DNA of 64,000 bases, taken from assembly GCA_017644425.1 (NCBI GenBank), contig JAEPLN010000001.1, forward strand, positions 310,001-374,000, read 5' to 3'. The DNA is from Prochlorococcus marinus CUG1433. GTDB lineage: Bacteria; Cyanobacteriota; Cyanobacteriia; PCC-6307; Cyanobiaceae. Position numbers and translations under genes: made by a program. Position 1 is the stretch's first letter. The number at the start of each line of letters is the position of its first letter. Shown here piece after piece: positions 37,398 through 47,819 of the stretch. The notes beneath the pieces are model-generated. The model saw nothing but the letters and a program-made list of their open reading frames with translations, did not search any database and had not been told where the DNA came from.

Positions 37398-37404
37398 TAA
37401 GAAT

Positions 37405-38862
37405 TTAAGTCATACTTTTTTTTAAAGATGGATCAGCTGATTGTCCATAAGAAAATTTCTCAACTTCAGCAACATCCGGTGATGGTTCCTTTATTCCGCA
37501 AACATCCTTATACATAATTTCGTATTCAAGAGCTGATCTTTGCCAACTAAACTCTTGGCTCATCGCTCTTTTTTGTAGTAATTCCCAACTATCTTTATGC
37601 CTAAAAGCTTCCCAAGACCTTACTAAAGAAGTATAGAAATCTATAGGTTCAAAGCGATCAAAGCAAAAACCCGTTCCACTATTATTTTCTGGATCATGAG
37701 GTAAAACTGTATCAACTAAACCTCCTACTCGCCTTACTATTGGGATAGAACCATATCTCATGGCAAGCAGTTGACTAATGCCACAAGGTTCAAATCTACT
37801 TGGCATCAAGAATGCATCTGAGCCACCATAGATAAGCCTTGATAAAGAATCATCATAGGTAAGAAATACTGAGAATCTTCCTGGGTAATCTAATGCCAGT
37901 TGCCATAATCCAGACTCTAAATATCTATCTCCAGTACCTAAAACAGCAATTTGAGAATCTGTATAGGCTAATAGTCTTCTTGAAACTTGTAAAAGTAAGT
38001 CAACACCTTTCTGATCAACTAACCTACTGACCATACCTAAAAGATATTTTTTAGAATTAACTTCGAGACCCATTTCTCTCTGCAGAATTTTTTTATTTTC
38101 TACCCTATTTTCTAAATTCTTAATACTGAATTTTGCAGGTAAAACTGGATCTTTGGCTGGATTCCATGCATCAAGATCTATGCCATTAAGAATACCCCTT
38201 AATTTACCTGAAATGTAATTAAGTAATCCTTCGAGGCTTTCCCCGTATTCATGGGTTTTAATCTCATCTGCATAAGTCGGAGAAACAGCATTGACCCTAT
38301 CTGCATATAACATTGCCGCAGCCATTGTGTGGTCTCCATGCATATACCAAGGACACCAAGTCATTTTTTCAAGTTTCCACCTCCAGGGGCCTTGGTATTT
38401 TAAATTATGAATTGTGAAGACAGTACTAATTTCAGGGTCCTGATGCATCCATACAGGAATCATTCCAGTGTGCCAATCATGGCAATGGAGAACTTGAGGT
38501 TTCCAACAATTCCAGGCAAATTCTGCAGTGGCACTAGCAAAAAATGTAAAGCGCCAATCCTCATTTTCGCCTCCGTATATTTGGTCAGAGTCAAATGTTG
38601 GATGACCCACTAGGTAAATCACATAATTATGAATGGGATGTTTTGCTTCATATACGGCAAAATCAGTGCCCATTGTATTTGCTCTAAAGACTGGTTCATT
38701 CGATACCTCTAAAAGACTCCACAATTTTCCATATCCTGGAATTATTACCCTTACATCGTGACCAAGTTTTATCAAAGATGGAGGCAAAGAACCAACCACA
38801 TCTCCCATACCTCCAACTTTGATCATTGGAGCACATTCGGCAGCGGCAAGAAGAATTCTCAT
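37405..38862 (-). CDS. glgA: Glycogen synthase (ADP-glucose type)
   Basis: A GT5 glycogen synthase of 485 residues. The N-terminal [20 protein letters not shown] contains the KxGG motif (Lys15) binding ADP-glucose; the C-terminal Rossmann domain has [13 protein letters not shown] and the acceptor/donor motif [18 protein letters not shown]. It extends alpha-1,4-glucan, the night carbon store. Its ADP-glucose substrate is also the donor for glucosylglycerol. Position between menB and murF has no evident functional meaning. Confidence 0.97.
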   Translation of the reverse strand: MRILLAAAECAPMIKVGGMGDVVGSLPPSLIKLGHDVRVIIPGYGKLWSLLEVSNEPVFRANTMGTDFAVYEAKHPIHNYVIYLVGHPTFDSDQIYGGENEDWRFTFFASATAEFAWNCWKPQVLHCHDWHTGMIPVWMHQDPEISTVFTIHNLKYQGPWRWKLEKMTWCPWYMHGDHTMAAAMLYADRVNAVSPTYADEIKTHEYGESLEGLLNYISGKLRGILNGIDLDAWNPAKDPVLPAKFSIKNLENRVENKKILQREMGLEVNSKKYLLGMVSRLVDQKGVDLLLQVSRRLLAYTDSQIAVLGTGDRYLESGLWQLALDYPGRFSVFLTYDDSLSRLIYGGSDAFLMPSRFEPCGISQLLAMRYGSIPIVRRVGGLVDTVLPHDPENNSGTGFCFDRFEPIDFYTSLVRSWEAFRHKDSWELLQKRAMSQEFSWQRSALEYEIMYKDVCGIKEPSPDVAEVEKFSYGQSADPSLKKSMT

Positions 38863-38898
38863 TAATAATTATTTAAAAAAGTTCTTTTGAAAAATAAG

Positions 38899-39756
38899 CT
38901 AGGGTGTCCACTTATAGTCAGAGAAGTCTGGTGGACGCTTTTCAAGAAAGGCATCTCTACCTTCTTGGGCTTCTTCAGTCGAATAGAATAATTGAGTTGC
39001 ATATCCAGATAATTCCTGAATACCGGCAATCCCATCATTCTCCGCATTGAATGAAGCTTTAAGAATACGAATAGCAGTTGGACTATTTCGTAAAATCTCT
39101 CTTGCCCAGATTACACCCTCGGCTTCTAATTCTTCAATCTTTGTAATTGCATTTATCAAGCCCATCTCAAGAGCTTCCTTGGAATTATATTTTCTACATA
39201 AAAACCAAATTTCTTTTGCTTTTCTTTGACCAACAAGCCTTGCTAAATAACTAGATCCAAAACCGGCATCAAAACTACCCACTCTTGGGCCTGTTTGACC
39301 AAATATTGCATTTTCAGAGGCGATGCTTAGATCACAAATTAAATGAAGTACCTGTCCTCCTCCAATCGCAAAACCGGGGACTAGGGCAATAACCACTTTA
39401 GGCAAACTTCTGATTAATCTTTGAAGTTCAAGTACATTTAATCTCTGCTTCCCTTCATCATTTTTATACCCATTTTTACCCCTTACACTCTGATCGCCTC
39501 CAGAGCAAAAAGAATAAATGCCTTTCTTGTCAGGTCCCGCACCTGTAAAGAGAACTACGCCAATAGTTTCATCATTTCTTACGATATCAAATGCGTCAAT
39601 GAGTTCATCTACAGTTTGAGGCCTAAATGCATTTCTTTTTTCAGGACGATTAATTGCAATTCTCGCAATTCCCTCATCTGATTTGTGAAACAATATATCC
39701 TCATAAGATTTGCACTCTGACCAATTTAAAGTTGTTTTACCAGGTAATACTTTCAT
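38899..39756 (-). CDS. menB: 1,4-dihydroxy-2-naphthoyl-CoA synthase
   Basis: A crotonase-fold enzyme of 285 residues. [15 protein letters not shown] forms the oxyanion-hole loop region with the MenB-specific Gly-Gly-Asp-Gln; [19 protein letters not shown] carries the MenB Asp that helps ring closure. In cyanobacteria the product leads to phylloquinone, the A1 quinone of photosystem I. It follows menD by 35 bases. Confidence 0.96.
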   Translation of the reverse strand: MKVLPGKTTLNWSECKSYEDILFHKSDEGIARIAINRPEKRNAFRPQTVDELIDAFDIVRNDETIGVVLFTGAGPDKKGIYSFCSGGDQSVRGKNGYKNDEGKQRLNVLELQRLIRSLPKVVIALVPGFAIGGGQVLHLICDLSIASENAIFGQTGPRVGSFDAGFGSSYLARLVGQRKAKEIWFLCRKYNSKEALEMGLINAITKIEELEAEGVIWAREILRNSPTAIRILKASFNAENDGIAGIQELSGYATQLFYSTEEAQEGRDAFLEKRPPDFSDYKWTP

Positions 39757-39791
39757 GAAATCTAATTATTCAAAAATAGAAAATGATAAAT

Positions 39792-41555
39792 TTAACTGCC
39801 AATTATTTTTTCTAGCAGAGCATTTTTTTCACAAATTTCATTTTCTGGATCAACATCAACTTTAATTATTACAGATTTCTGGATAGAAATGCTCCAATCG
39901 AATGCTTCTCGTAATTTTTTAAAATTTGCCACGCTTTTAAAGTTTACCTGATAGCCCTCTGCGAGTTTTAGCCAGTTTATTTCTTTTGGCATAAGAAACA
40001 GTTTTTTTAAATCATCTTCTTTTAAATTTTTTTTATAAATACGATTAAATATATTTCCGCCATTATTATTTATTAGAAGAATTGTTAAATTCATATCGAT
40101 CGAATTTTCAATCAGCCAACCGTTTATATCATGAATAAAAGCCAAATCTCCAGTCACAAGAAGTAGAGGATTTTTAATTCTAGAAATACCTAATGCAAGA
40201 GATAAAGTACCGTCTATACCAGAAGCGCCCCTGAAGCTGAAACAGTTTCTTGTTAAAGTACCATTCTCAGAAAATGTGAGCCAATCTCTAATTGGGCTAC
40301 TTGCGGAGAGCATTATAGGATTTTCAGCTGGCCAAAGTTTTGGGACAAGGTTTGCAAGCATATACTCAGTAATTTGATTATCTTGGGTAATTTTCTCTTT
40401 TAAAACCCCTCCAATCTTCTCGCCTTCCTCTATTAGATCTAAAGCCATTGGAGTAAGAGATTTTTTGTTTTTTTCATTAATTGATAATTCTTCTAGCAAT
40501 AGAGTAGTAAAATTTGAAAGCCCAAAATCATATTCAAATGATTTTTTTATTGGGTCCAATTTTCTATGGTTTTTTTCTTTTATAAGAATTTGTATACCTT
40601 CGAAAGTTGTTAAAAATTTCTCCAAATCAATTGAAGATGACATGGGGCCAAGCCTCAAAAGTTGATGACAATTTATTGAATTTATATTTTTTCTTAAGAC
40701 TAATTCCCAATTCACCACTAATCCTCTCAAATCAGAATTTACTCCTGAAACAGGATCAGCAAATACTGGCCAACCAGTAATTTCTTGCAATCTTTCTAAA
40801 GATTTATTGAAAGAAATTAAATCATTTATGGAACCTTGATAGGGACCTACCAGAATAATGCCGGATTCATCTAAATTTAAATTTTTTGAAATTTCTAAGA
40901 ATTTGTTTTTATCAGATTTTATTTCAACTTCCTGAAATATATATTTTTTCTTTAAATAAATTCTTTCAAAAACCTCTAAAACATTTTTTTTATTTAAAAG
41001 TGAAATACCTAAAGGCTTATCAATAGGAATATTTAAATGAATAGGCCCAGGGAACGTTGATATTTGTTTCTCAGTAATTCGAACTAAATTCAGGATTTCG
41101 TTTTCTTGTGTTTCATGAAGTCCATTTAGATTTGTACTTAAAACCCTTCTGCAGACTGAAGTCAAAAAATCTTCTTGATTTACTGTTTGATTAGCGCCAC
41201 AATCTTTTAATCTTAAGGGTCTATCAGCAGTAAGAAATATAATACCTTTACAAGATCGGTCTGCCTCAACTGCTGCTGGCAATAAGTTACTTACGGCAGT
41301 CCCAGAAGTGGTAATAACTAAAGAAAGATTACCTGATGCAGCAGAAATTCCAAGAGAGTGAAATCCCGCAGATCTCTCATCTATTGAATTAAAAATATTT
41401 ACCAGTCCTAATTTATTTAATTCTCCAGCTGCTATCGCAAGGGGGGCTGACCTACTACCTGGACATAGTATTAAATTTTGAACTCCTATTTTTATTAAGA
41501 GATTCAAAAGTTGTAAACTTCTAAGAAAATTTTTGCATTCAATAGATGATGTCAT
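39792..41555 (-). CDS. menD: SEPHCHC synthase (MenD)
   Basis: A thiamine-diphosphate enzyme of 587 residues: N-terminal [18 protein letters not shown], the conserved [18 protein letters not shown], and the C-terminal ThDP site [17 protein letters not shown] with [11 protein letters not shown]. It condenses isochorismate and 2-oxoglutarate, the first committed step to phylloquinone. It is first in the leftward block and divergent from lepB across 50 bases. Confidence 0.95.
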   Translation of the reverse strand: MTSSIECKNFLRSLQLLNLLIKIGVQNLILCPGSRSAPLAIAAGELNKLGLVNIFNSIDERSAGFHSLGISAASGNLSLVITTSGTAVSNLLPAAVEADRSCKGIIFLTADRPLRLKDCGANQTVNQEDFLTSVCRRVLSTNLNGLHETQENEILNLVRITEKQISTFPGPIHLNIPIDKPLGISLLNKKNVLEVFERIYLKKKYIFQEVEIKSDKNKFLEISKNLNLDESGIILVGPYQGSINDLISFNKSLERLQEITGWPVFADPVSGVNSDLRGLVVNWELVLRKNINSINCHQLLRLGPMSSSIDLEKFLTTFEGIQILIKEKNHRKLDPIKKSFEYDFGLSNFTTLLLEELSINEKNKKSLTPMALDLIEEGEKIGGVLKEKITQDNQITEYMLANLVPKLWPAENPIMLSASSPIRDWLTFSENGTLTRNCFSFRGASGIDGTLSLALGISRIKNPLLLVTGDLAFIHDINGWLIENSIDMNLTILLINNNGGNIFNRIYKKNLKEDDLKKLFLMPKEINWLKLAEGYQVNFKSVANFKKLREAFDWSISIQKSVIIKVDVDPENEICEKNALLEKIIGS

Positions 41556-41605
41556 AATTTATATAAATGCTTTGGGATTTTCCTTATAACTGAATTAAAT
41601 AAAAC

Positions 41606-42190
41606 ATGTCTACAACTCAAGAAAAAAGAAATTCAATAATAAAGGATTTAAAAAATCTTTTAATCTGGATATCAATAGCTTTAATTATACGATGGCAGGT
41701 TATAGAGCCAAGGTGGATCCCCTCCGGTTCAATGCTTCCAACACTTCAAATACAAGATAAAATTCTTGTTGAGAAAGTAAGCCCCAAAATCACTTCCAAA
41801 GCAAATCTTTCAAAATTAAAAAATAAAATAGTTGTTTTTAACGTTCCGGAACAATTAATTAATGCTGGTTATGAAGCAGATACTGCACTAATAAAAAGAG
41901 TAATTGGAATACCTGGAGATAAAGTAGAAGTAAGAGACGGTAACCTTTACTTAAATGATATCGCTCAAAAAAATTACGTTTTTGACAAAAATATTAATTA
42001 TTCTATAGGGCCTTTTATTGTCCCAGAAGAGTCATTATGGGTCATGGGAGATAATAGAAATAACAGTATGGACTCACATATTTGGGGATTTTTACCCTAT
42101 GAAAAGGTTATTGGTAAAGCTATTTTTAGATATTGGCCGTTTAATAAAATTGGACCTATTCGGTTCCCTGCCCTTAATAATTTAGATTAA
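41606..42190 (+). CDS. lepB: Signal peptidase I
   Basis: A 194-residue S26 peptidase. One membrane anchor lies at about 17-33 (LLIWISIALIIRW). The catalytic Ser42 is in PSGSMLPTL, and Lys97 in ALIKRVIGIPGDKVEVRDG; VMGDNRNNSMDSHIWG is the third conserved box. It removes signal peptides from proteins exported to thylakoid lumen and periplasm. The size, with a single anchor, is usual for cyanobacteria. The DUF760 gene follows after 45 bases. Confidence 0.96.
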   Translation: MSTTQEKRNSIIKDLKNLLIWISIALIIRWQVIEPRWIPSGSMLPTLQIQDKILVEKVSPKITSKANLSKLKNKIVVFNVPEQLINAGYEADTALIKRVIGIPGDKVEVRDGNLYLNDIAQKNYVFDKNINYSIGPFIVPEESLWVMGDNRNNSMDSHIWGFLPYEKVIGKAIFRYWPFNKIGPIRFPALNNLD

Positions 42191-42235
42191 TGGGTACGCG
42201 ATGTTGTAGGGTTTTTATATCTTGAAGTTGTAGAA

Positions 42236-42568
42236 ATGTTTAATCCAGAATTTCTTGCTACTGAAAATAATGATCCAAACGATGAGAATGATTTAATCCA
42301 ATATTTACAAAAACAATCTCCAGAAGTTTTGCAAAGAGTAGCAAAATCAGCTAGTGATGATATTCAAGAAATTATAAGACATAATGTTCAAGGTCTTCTT
42401 GGAATGCTTCCTTCAGATCAATTTGATGTAAAAATAACATCTTCAAGAGACAACATTGCTAATTTATTATCTTCTGCAATGATGACAGGATATTTCTTGA
42501 GACAAATGGAGCAAAGAAAAGAGCTGGAACAAACTCTTAAAAATGATGAGAACATGTCTATTGAATAA
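42236..42568 (+). CDS. DUF760 family protein
   Basis: A 110-residue protein conserved in cyanobacteria and plastids. The core is LIQYLQKQSPEVLQRVAKSA followed by VQGLLGMLPSDQFDVKI and SSAMMTGYFLRQMEQR, the pattern I associate with DUF760. It is soluble and helical, without Cys. Biochemical function is unclear. It ends nine bases from the convergent DUF4336 gene. Confidence 0.8.
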   Translation: MFNPEFLATENNDPNDENDLIQYLQKQSPEVLQRVAKSASDDIQEIIRHNVQGLLGMLPSDQFDVKITSSRDNIANLLSSAMMTGYFLRQMEQRKELEQTLKNDENMSIE

Positions 42569-42577
42569 TAATTGTTT

Positions 42578-43750
42578 CTAAAGATTTACTTCTTCAGGAA
42601 TTATTCCTAGTCCAAACAACTTTTTATATAAACCCATCAAAAATTTATTATCCTCAGGAAGTTTGTCCCACTTTTGGGAATTAATTTCATTAATTAATTT
42701 TTGACAATCTTCTATTGTAAATTTTATAGGGGCCGTAAAATGAGCCGGAATTAAATATTCCATATCTTCAAAACACTTGATGTTTTCTAACCATTTGAGT
42801 AAAACTTCTTTTGAACGCGGAAAAATTAATTTCTGCAAAACTGGTGCAATTTGAATCTTAGGAGTATCTTTACCCATTATTTCAACAAGAGAAGATTCCC
42901 AATCTTCGTCCCATAAAAAGGGATAAATACCGAAATGAGATCTCCAATTCCTCAGATCTTTTTTGAATGAATACTTAAATATTTTTTTTAAAGGTGGAAT
43001 ATTTAATTTACCTGGTTTTAAAAAAGATGAAAACAAGACTAACCTTTTCCATCCTTTTTTTCTATGTTCTATGGAGTCAATCAAAGGTTCATCTCCTCTC
43101 TCTCTAGAATGAAAAAGAAGTGGAGTTGGATCAAAATCAAATATCTCAGGGGGAGTAGAGTCTATTCCAACTATTGCGTCTGTCACATGAAGTGTTTTCG
43201 TAGGATAATGGAAACAGCTTATCTCCTGATATCTTCCAAGTCCTAAATTCAGAGGGCCTAATGAAGACCATTTAAAGATGTTTGTATGTGGAGTACCATC
43301 CTCAAAGAGTATTCTTGATCTTTTTGATGGAATTCCTAAAAAATCTAGTGGTAGATTTATGGGGAAACTCCATTGTCCAGGACAAAGCCAAATTTCTGCA
43401 TCTTTAAAAGTTCTTGAAAGAGCTGGCAGTCCAACTTTATGTTCTAGTCCAGAGGCACTAGGTAGAATTATTGTTTTTACTTTGCCATGAATCGCAATTA
43501 ATTTTTCTAACTCATTTATTAATTCTTTTGTCGGAGGCAGTGGATTTATTAGCATCAAACCATTATCAACCTTTATTACCGTCATTCTTATTGGAACCGC
43601 AACATAATAAAGTCCCTGTATTTGTTCCAAGGACCATATTTGATCAGGAATTAATTCTTTTAAAATTGTTTTCTTTTTTCCATAAGGATATAAGGGGAAT
43701 AATGGCCACCAATTCCACTTTTTATTTAAAGTTTCATCCACCACAATCAT
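42578..43750 (-). CDS. DUF4336 (metallo-beta-lactamase-like fold) protein
   Basis: The sequence VPIRMTVIKVDNGLMLINPL, then IILPSASGLEHKVGLPALS and IWLCPGQWSFP, reads as DUF4336, a degenerate metallo-beta-lactamase-like family of cyanobacteria and plants. The HxHxDH zinc motif is not intact; only GLEHKVGLPA remains at its place. A later YPTKTLHVTDAIVGI probably matches the Asp-bearing strand. It has 390 residues. Its ATG overlaps the manganese permease stop by four bases, so it is the last gene of that operon. Function is unknown; a link to metal homeostasis is inferred from position. Confidence 0.75.
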   Translation of the reverse strand: MIVVDETLNKKWNWWPLFPLYPYGKKKTILKELIPDQIWSLEQIQGLYYVAVPIRMTVIKVDNGLMLINPLPPTKELINELEKLIAIHGKVKTIILPSASGLEHKVGLPALSRTFKDAEIWLCPGQWSFPINLPLDFLGIPSKRSRILFEDGTPHTNIFKWSSLGPLNLGLGRYQEISCFHYPTKTLHVTDAIVGIDSTPPEIFDFDPTPLLFHSRERGDEPLIDSIEHRKKGWKRLVLFSSFLKPGKLNIPPLKKIFKYSFKKDLRNWRSHFGIYPFLWDEDWESSLVEIMGKDTPKIQIAPVLQKLIFPRSKEVLLKWLENIKCFEDMEYLIPAHFTAPIKFTIEDCQKLINEINSQKWDKLPEDNKFLMGLYKKLFGLGIIPEEVNL

Positions 43751-44619
43751 TTATACCCAGCAAATAATTTCTTTAACTTAAATATTCCGTATCTTGGAGC
43801 GAATAAAAAAGCAAATAAAAATATAAAAGTTTGTGCCAAGACAATTGATCCACCTGTTTCAAGATCAAACCAAAAACTAACATAGATTCCTATAAGGCTT
43901 GAGATGATTGCACTTAATACTGAAATTACTGTCATATTATCAAACTTATCCGTAAGTAAATATGCTGTAGCCCCTGGTGTAATCAACATTGCAACTACCA
44001 AAATAATTCCAACAGACTGCAACCCCACAACAGCTGCCAAAGATAAGCATGTGAGGAGTAAATAATGAAGAAAAAATACATTAATCCCAACTGTTTTTGC
44101 ATGCCTAGGGTCAAAACAATAAAGCATTAAATCTTTTCTGAAAATTGACAAAAGGATTACTACTAATAAAGAAATGAATATAGTTTGTTTTACATCTGAA
44201 AGTGATATTCCTAATGGACTACCAAAAAGAATAGAGTGCAGATCAATATTACTTTTAATCTTAGAAACCAATACTATTCCAAGAGCGAAAAATCCAGTAA
44301 ATACCAACCCAATAACAGTATCTTCCTTAACTCTAGATTTCTGCTTAATAAACCCTATCAAGGCTACAGAACCAACTCCGAAAATAAATGCCCCTAATGA
44401 GAAAGGGAGACCTAATGCATAAGCAACCACAACACCAGGCATTACCGAATGTGACACTGCATCTCCCATTAAAGCCCATCCTTTAAGAGTCAAATAACTT
44501 GATAGAAAACCACAAACAGCTGCAACTAATGAACTCATAAGAAGTGCTTTTCTCATAAAGTCATGAGTTAAAGGATCTGTGATGAATGAATCTAAAGTTA
44601 AAAAAGAACAGAGCTCCAT
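43747..44619 (-). CDS. mntB: Metal ABC transporter permease (MntB-like)
   Basis: A cluster-IX-type metal permease of 290 residues with about eight membrane helices. The family opening LSSYLTLKGWALMGDAVSHS and the later VGLQSVGIILVVAMLITPGATAYLL are clear. The partner ATPase and binding protein lie upstream in the same operon (13-base gap). Together they import manganese or a related divalent ion across the plasma membrane, needed for the photosystem II oxygen-evolving cluster. Confidence 0.92.
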   Translation of the reverse strand: MELCSFLTLDSFITDPLTHDFMRKALLMSSLVAAVCGFLSSYLTLKGWALMGDAVSHSVMPGVVVAYALGLPFSLGAFIFGVGSVALIGFIKQKSRVKEDTVIGLVFTGFFALGIVLVSKIKSNIDLHSILFGSPLGISLSDVKQTIFISLLVVILLSIFRKDLMLYCFDPRHAKTVGINVFFLHYLLLTCLSLAAVVGLQSVGIILVVAMLITPGATAYLLTDKFDNMTVISVLSAIISSLIGIYVSFWFDLETGGSIVLAQTFIFLFAFLFAPRYGIFKLKKLFAGYK

Positions 44620-44631
44620 ATAAATTAAAAT

Positions 44632-45396
44632 TTAGGATTCAGGTCCAAACAAGAAATCAGGTGAGATCCCTCCAAAAGTGGTTGTAATATTTTCAGGGGT
44701 AAACACTTCAGAGGTTTCACCATAAGCTACAACAGTTTTATTTATTAAAAGAACCAAATCACAAAATTCACGGACATGAATCATATCGTGCGTTGATAAT
44801 AATATGGTTTTCCCCTCATTTTTGAATTGAATAAATAATTCCGAGATAAGTTTTTCAGTTCTTATATCAACACCTGAAAAAGGCTCATCAAGAAGAAGTA
44901 TTGATGCTCTTTGCGCAATTGCTCTAGCTAAAAAAGTTCGCTTTCTCTGACCTCCAGATAAGTTTCCAATAGGTGTAGATAAATGATCAGTAAGATCAAC
45001 TCTCTCAATAGCATCTTTAACCGCCTGCACATCAGACTCTCTAGGAGACCTAAAAATATTCATCGAACCATATCTTCCCATCATCACTACATCCCAAACA
45101 CTTATTGGAAATTGACTATCAATTCCCTCATTTTGAGGAACATAAGCAATTGTCTGATCTTTTTGAGCAGATCTTACAGACTCTCCATTTATTCTAATTT
45201 TTCCCTTTGAAATATTTACAAAGCCAGTTAAAGCATTAAAGAAAGTTGTTTTACCAGCCCCGTTCATCCCTACTAACCCACAAATCTGGCCAGGTTTCAA
45301 TCTTAAATTGGCATCATACAAAGCCACCTTACCGTTGTAATCTACGCAAATATTCTCTGCCTCAATCCTAAAGTTTTGATAATTGATTGTTTCCAT
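44632..45396 (-). CDS. mntA: Metal ABC transporter ATP-binding protein (MntA-like)
   Basis: An ABC ATPase of 254 residues. Walker A is GMNGAGKTT (43-51), the signature is LSGGQRKRTFLARAI, Walker B is ILLLDEPFSGVD, and the switch His lies in LLSTHDM. It energises the adjoining permease. The binding-protein gene precedes by three bases and the permease follows by 12. Confidence 0.95.
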   Translation of the reverse strand: METINYQNFRIEAENICVDYNGKVALYDANLRLKPGQICGLVGMNGAGKTTFFNALTGFVNISKGKIRINGESVRSAQKDQTIAYVPQNEGIDSQFPISVWDVVMMGRYGSMNIFRSPRESDVQAVKDAIERVDLTDHLSTPIGNLSGGQRKRTFLARAIAQRASILLLDEPFSGVDIRTEKLISELFIQFKNEGKTILLSTHDMIHVREFCDLVLLINKTVVAYGETSEVFTPENITTTFGGISPDFLFGPES

Positions 45397-45399
45397 AAT

Positions 45400-46299
45400 T
45401 CAAAAAAGTCCTTTTTTAATCAAATCCAAATTATGCTCAAGCATTTTTATATAGGAACTAGCAGGCCCACTATCATCAGATAATGAATCAACAAAAAGAT
45501 TTCCTCCAAAATTAGCCCCAGTTTCGTTTGCAACAACCATTTGAGATTCGTTACTTACAGTACTTTCGCAAAATACAGATGGAACATTTTTTTCTTTAAC
45601 TAGTGAGATTGTTCTTGCCATTCTTTTGGGAGTTATTTGACTCTCAGCATTAACTGGCCACAAATAAACTTCCTCTAATCCATAATCATTTGTTAGATAC
45701 GAAAAAGCACCTTCACAACTTACTAGATACCTCCTGTCTTTATTTAAGTTATTAATAAAAAGTGAGAATTCTTTATCTATTTTAGATAGTTTATCTTTAT
45801 AAATTTTTCCATTTTCTTCAAATAATGTCCTTTTGGATGGCCTCAATTCTGATAAAGAATCCACGAGAATATCTACGTATAGGATCCCTCTTTTTGGAGA
45901 AATCCAGGCATGAGGATTGGGTTTCCCTTTATAAAAATCTTCACTGATAAAAATAGGATCCAAATCTTCCGCGACAGTAATTCTTTTCACTTTTAAATTA
46001 GAGACAAATTTTTCAGCCCATAATTCAAATCCAAATCCATTATCAATAAAAACAAAAGCATTAGAGGCATTTACCAAATCGCTTGGAGTTGGTTGGTAGC
46101 CATGAACTTCAACTCCAGGTTTAGTTATTGATCTAACAATAAAATCATCTTTTGCGATATTACTAATTATATCCGCCAAAACAGTGAAACTTGCCAGTAT
46201 TACTTCTTGAGTTTCATTTTTATTTGATATTCTCTTACATGAGCCTGAAACAATAGAAAGCAGAAGTATCAAACTTAAAAAAAATATATTTTTTTTCAT
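45400..46299 (-). CDS. mntC: Metal-binding lipoprotein of a manganese-type ABC transporter
   Basis: A cluster A-I binding protein. Signal and lipobox-like end LLLSIVSGSC place Cys21 as the lipid anchor. The four metal ligands can be assigned as His66 (EVHGYQPTPSD), His130 (PNPHAWISP), Glu196 (CEGAFSYLTNDYG) and Asp275 or 276 (DSLSDDSG). His-His-Glu-Asp is the manganese-type set; zinc proteins usually have His at the third place and a His-rich loop, absent here. The frame extends to TTG at 46317 and ATG at 46308; ATG at 46299 gives the most normal signal peptide. Confidence 0.88.
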   Translation of the reverse strand: MKKNIFFLSLILLLSIVSGSCKRISNKNETQEVILASFTVLADIISNIAKDDFIVRSITKPGVEVHGYQPTPSDLVNASNAFVFIDNGFGFELWAEKFVSNLKVKRITVAEDLDPIFISEDFYKGKPNPHAWISPKRGILYVDILVDSLSELRPSKRTLFEENGKIYKDKLSKIDKEFSLFINNLNKDRRYLVSCEGAFSYLTNDYGLEEVYLWPVNAESQITPKRMARTISLVKEKNVPSVFCESTVSNESQMVVANETGANFGGNLFVDSLSDDSGPASSYIKMLEHNLDLIKKGLF

Positions 46300-46319
46300 T
46301 TTTAACATCCATCCCAAGA

Positions 46320-47654
46320 TTATGAATTAAAAGATAGTTTCATAAGTGGTTTTCTAAGATCAGAAATAAATCCTTTCCAATTTATTTTTTCTTTTTCAAA
46401 AGCTTCTTCAACAATTTTCTCAGAATTTTTCTTTATAAAATCCAAATCAGGTTCTTCTACTCCTTTTGTTATTGCCATAAAATCAGCCAAAGAACTTGAT
46501 ACTACTCTTGTTAAATAAGCAGCACTGACAGCCTGAATTGTTCCAGAGACAAGCCAATTTGGGCCATGTAATTTTGTTATACCAATTAGAGTCTGTCCAC
46601 TCCATTCAATAACTCCCTGAGCAATTGCAGTCTTTAAAATCTCTTTGGATACTTTATCTAAAATTTCAGGAGACCAATTACATCCCCATATAGACTTAAT
46701 TTCTTTAATCATTAAAGAATTTAATACTGTCATTGCCATAACATCAATTGATGGGATAGGAGATAAGAAAACAGTTGTCGCGACAAGAATTTGATTTTTT
46801 CTTTGTATACCTTTTAACTGCATTCTTCTTATACCTTCAATTTCAGATTGCCAGGCAGCATGAAGTTCTTTCAAGAGCCTTTTTTTTGTATTTTCAATAT
46901 TTTTAGATGAACTTATGAAAAACTTCCTTAAAGAAAAAGGTATATTTGTTATTTCACTCTTATTCACATCAAAAGTAATAATTTTGTTTATAAAGTCACT
47001 TGAAATTTGAGACTTTAAGTCTTCTATCTGATTTTTGGCTTCTATTTGGTTGGAAGTTAAAGCCACCAACCAGATTGGCATATTTTTAGGAAACTTTTCC
47101 AGCCATAAAAAATCATTTGCCGACAAAGGCAAGTTTATAAAATACAAGATTGCATCACTCTTCAAAGCTTCTTGTGGAATAACTTGAGAAGAATTATATT
47201 TGGGCAGTTTTTCGTATAAATCAAAGTCAAACTTATCTGCTTTGAAATTACTTTTCAAAACAGATTGAAAACTTTGATAATCTTTTTGTCCAATACAACT
47301 TATTTTTTCTTTTTCAGATCTATTAAGAATAGATTCAAGTGTTTTTTGTCTTTTTGAATTCTGCTTTTCTAATTCATTTGTTACTTCAAGTTCTTCAAAA
47401 AAATTTAAATCTTCATTACATAGGTTTATCCAACCATCTAAATTACTTGGCTCATTAAATTTAGGCTTATCATTCTTCAAGTAAAAATATCCCCCCAAAC
47501 ACAACGCAAAAAATCCTATTGAGCCTCCTGCAAAATGAATTAAGTCACTGACAAACCATTCCCCAAAACCTAACAATAATAAAATTATAAGAAGATTTTT
47601 TTTTGGAAACTTTATGAAATCCTTTAAAAGGTTGTCTTTACTAATATCAAACAC
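46320..47654 (-). CDS. DUF697 membrane protein with a degenerate GTPase-like region
   Basis: Two membrane helices lie near the N-terminus (NLLIILLLLGFGEWF and GFFALCLGGYFYL). The middle (about 105-250) aligns in layout to the GTPase of DUF697 proteins, but the P-loop position reads ISCIGQKDYQSFQSVL without GKS/T, and the NKxD site reads LVALTSNQIE. It therefore should not hydrolyse GTP. The C-terminal DUF697 part is clear: TVFLSPIPSIDVMAMTVLNS, then IGITKLHGPNWLVSGTIQAV. It has 444 residues. GTG start. Two bases separate it from the longest frame of the manganese-binding protein, so it is likely first in that operon. Confidence 0.75.
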   Translation of the reverse strand: MFDISKDNLLKDFIKFPKKNLLIILLLLGFGEWFVSDLIHFAGGSIGFFALCLGGYFYLKNDKPKFNEPSNLDGWINLCNEDLNFFEELEVTNELEKQNSKRQKTLESILNRSEKEKISCIGQKDYQSFQSVLKSNFKADKFDFDLYEKLPKYNSSQVIPQEALKSDAILYFINLPLSANDFLWLEKFPKNMPIWLVALTSNQIEAKNQIEDLKSQISSDFINKIITFDVNKSEITNIPFSLRKFFISSSKNIENTKKRLLKELHAAWQSEIEGIRRMQLKGIQRKNQILVATTVFLSPIPSIDVMAMTVLNSLMIKEIKSIWGCNWSPEILDKVSKEILKTAIAQGVIEWSGQTLIGITKLHGPNWLVSGTIQAVSAAYLTRVVSSSLADFMAITKGVEEPDLDFIKKNSEKIVEEAFEKEKINWKGFISDLRKPLMKLSFNS

Positions 47655-47819
47655 AATACTTTATTTTTCTAATTTTATTTTAATGCAAGTTGCGAATGAG
47701 AAAAGCAAAATTTCATAAGTCGTTAATCAAAAGATAAAAATTTAAGCCTTTTAAAAAGACTTATTGCATAACAAGATGCTAAGTTAATAGACTATTTAAA
47801 TAACTTAAGAAACATTAAG

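Noticed and set aside
43471-43767. Plus-strand frame of 98 residues across the DUF4336/permease junction
   Set aside because: It lies antisense to two well-supported genes.
45400-46299. Zinc-type ZnuA
   Set aside because: The third ligand is Glu and there is no His-rich loop.
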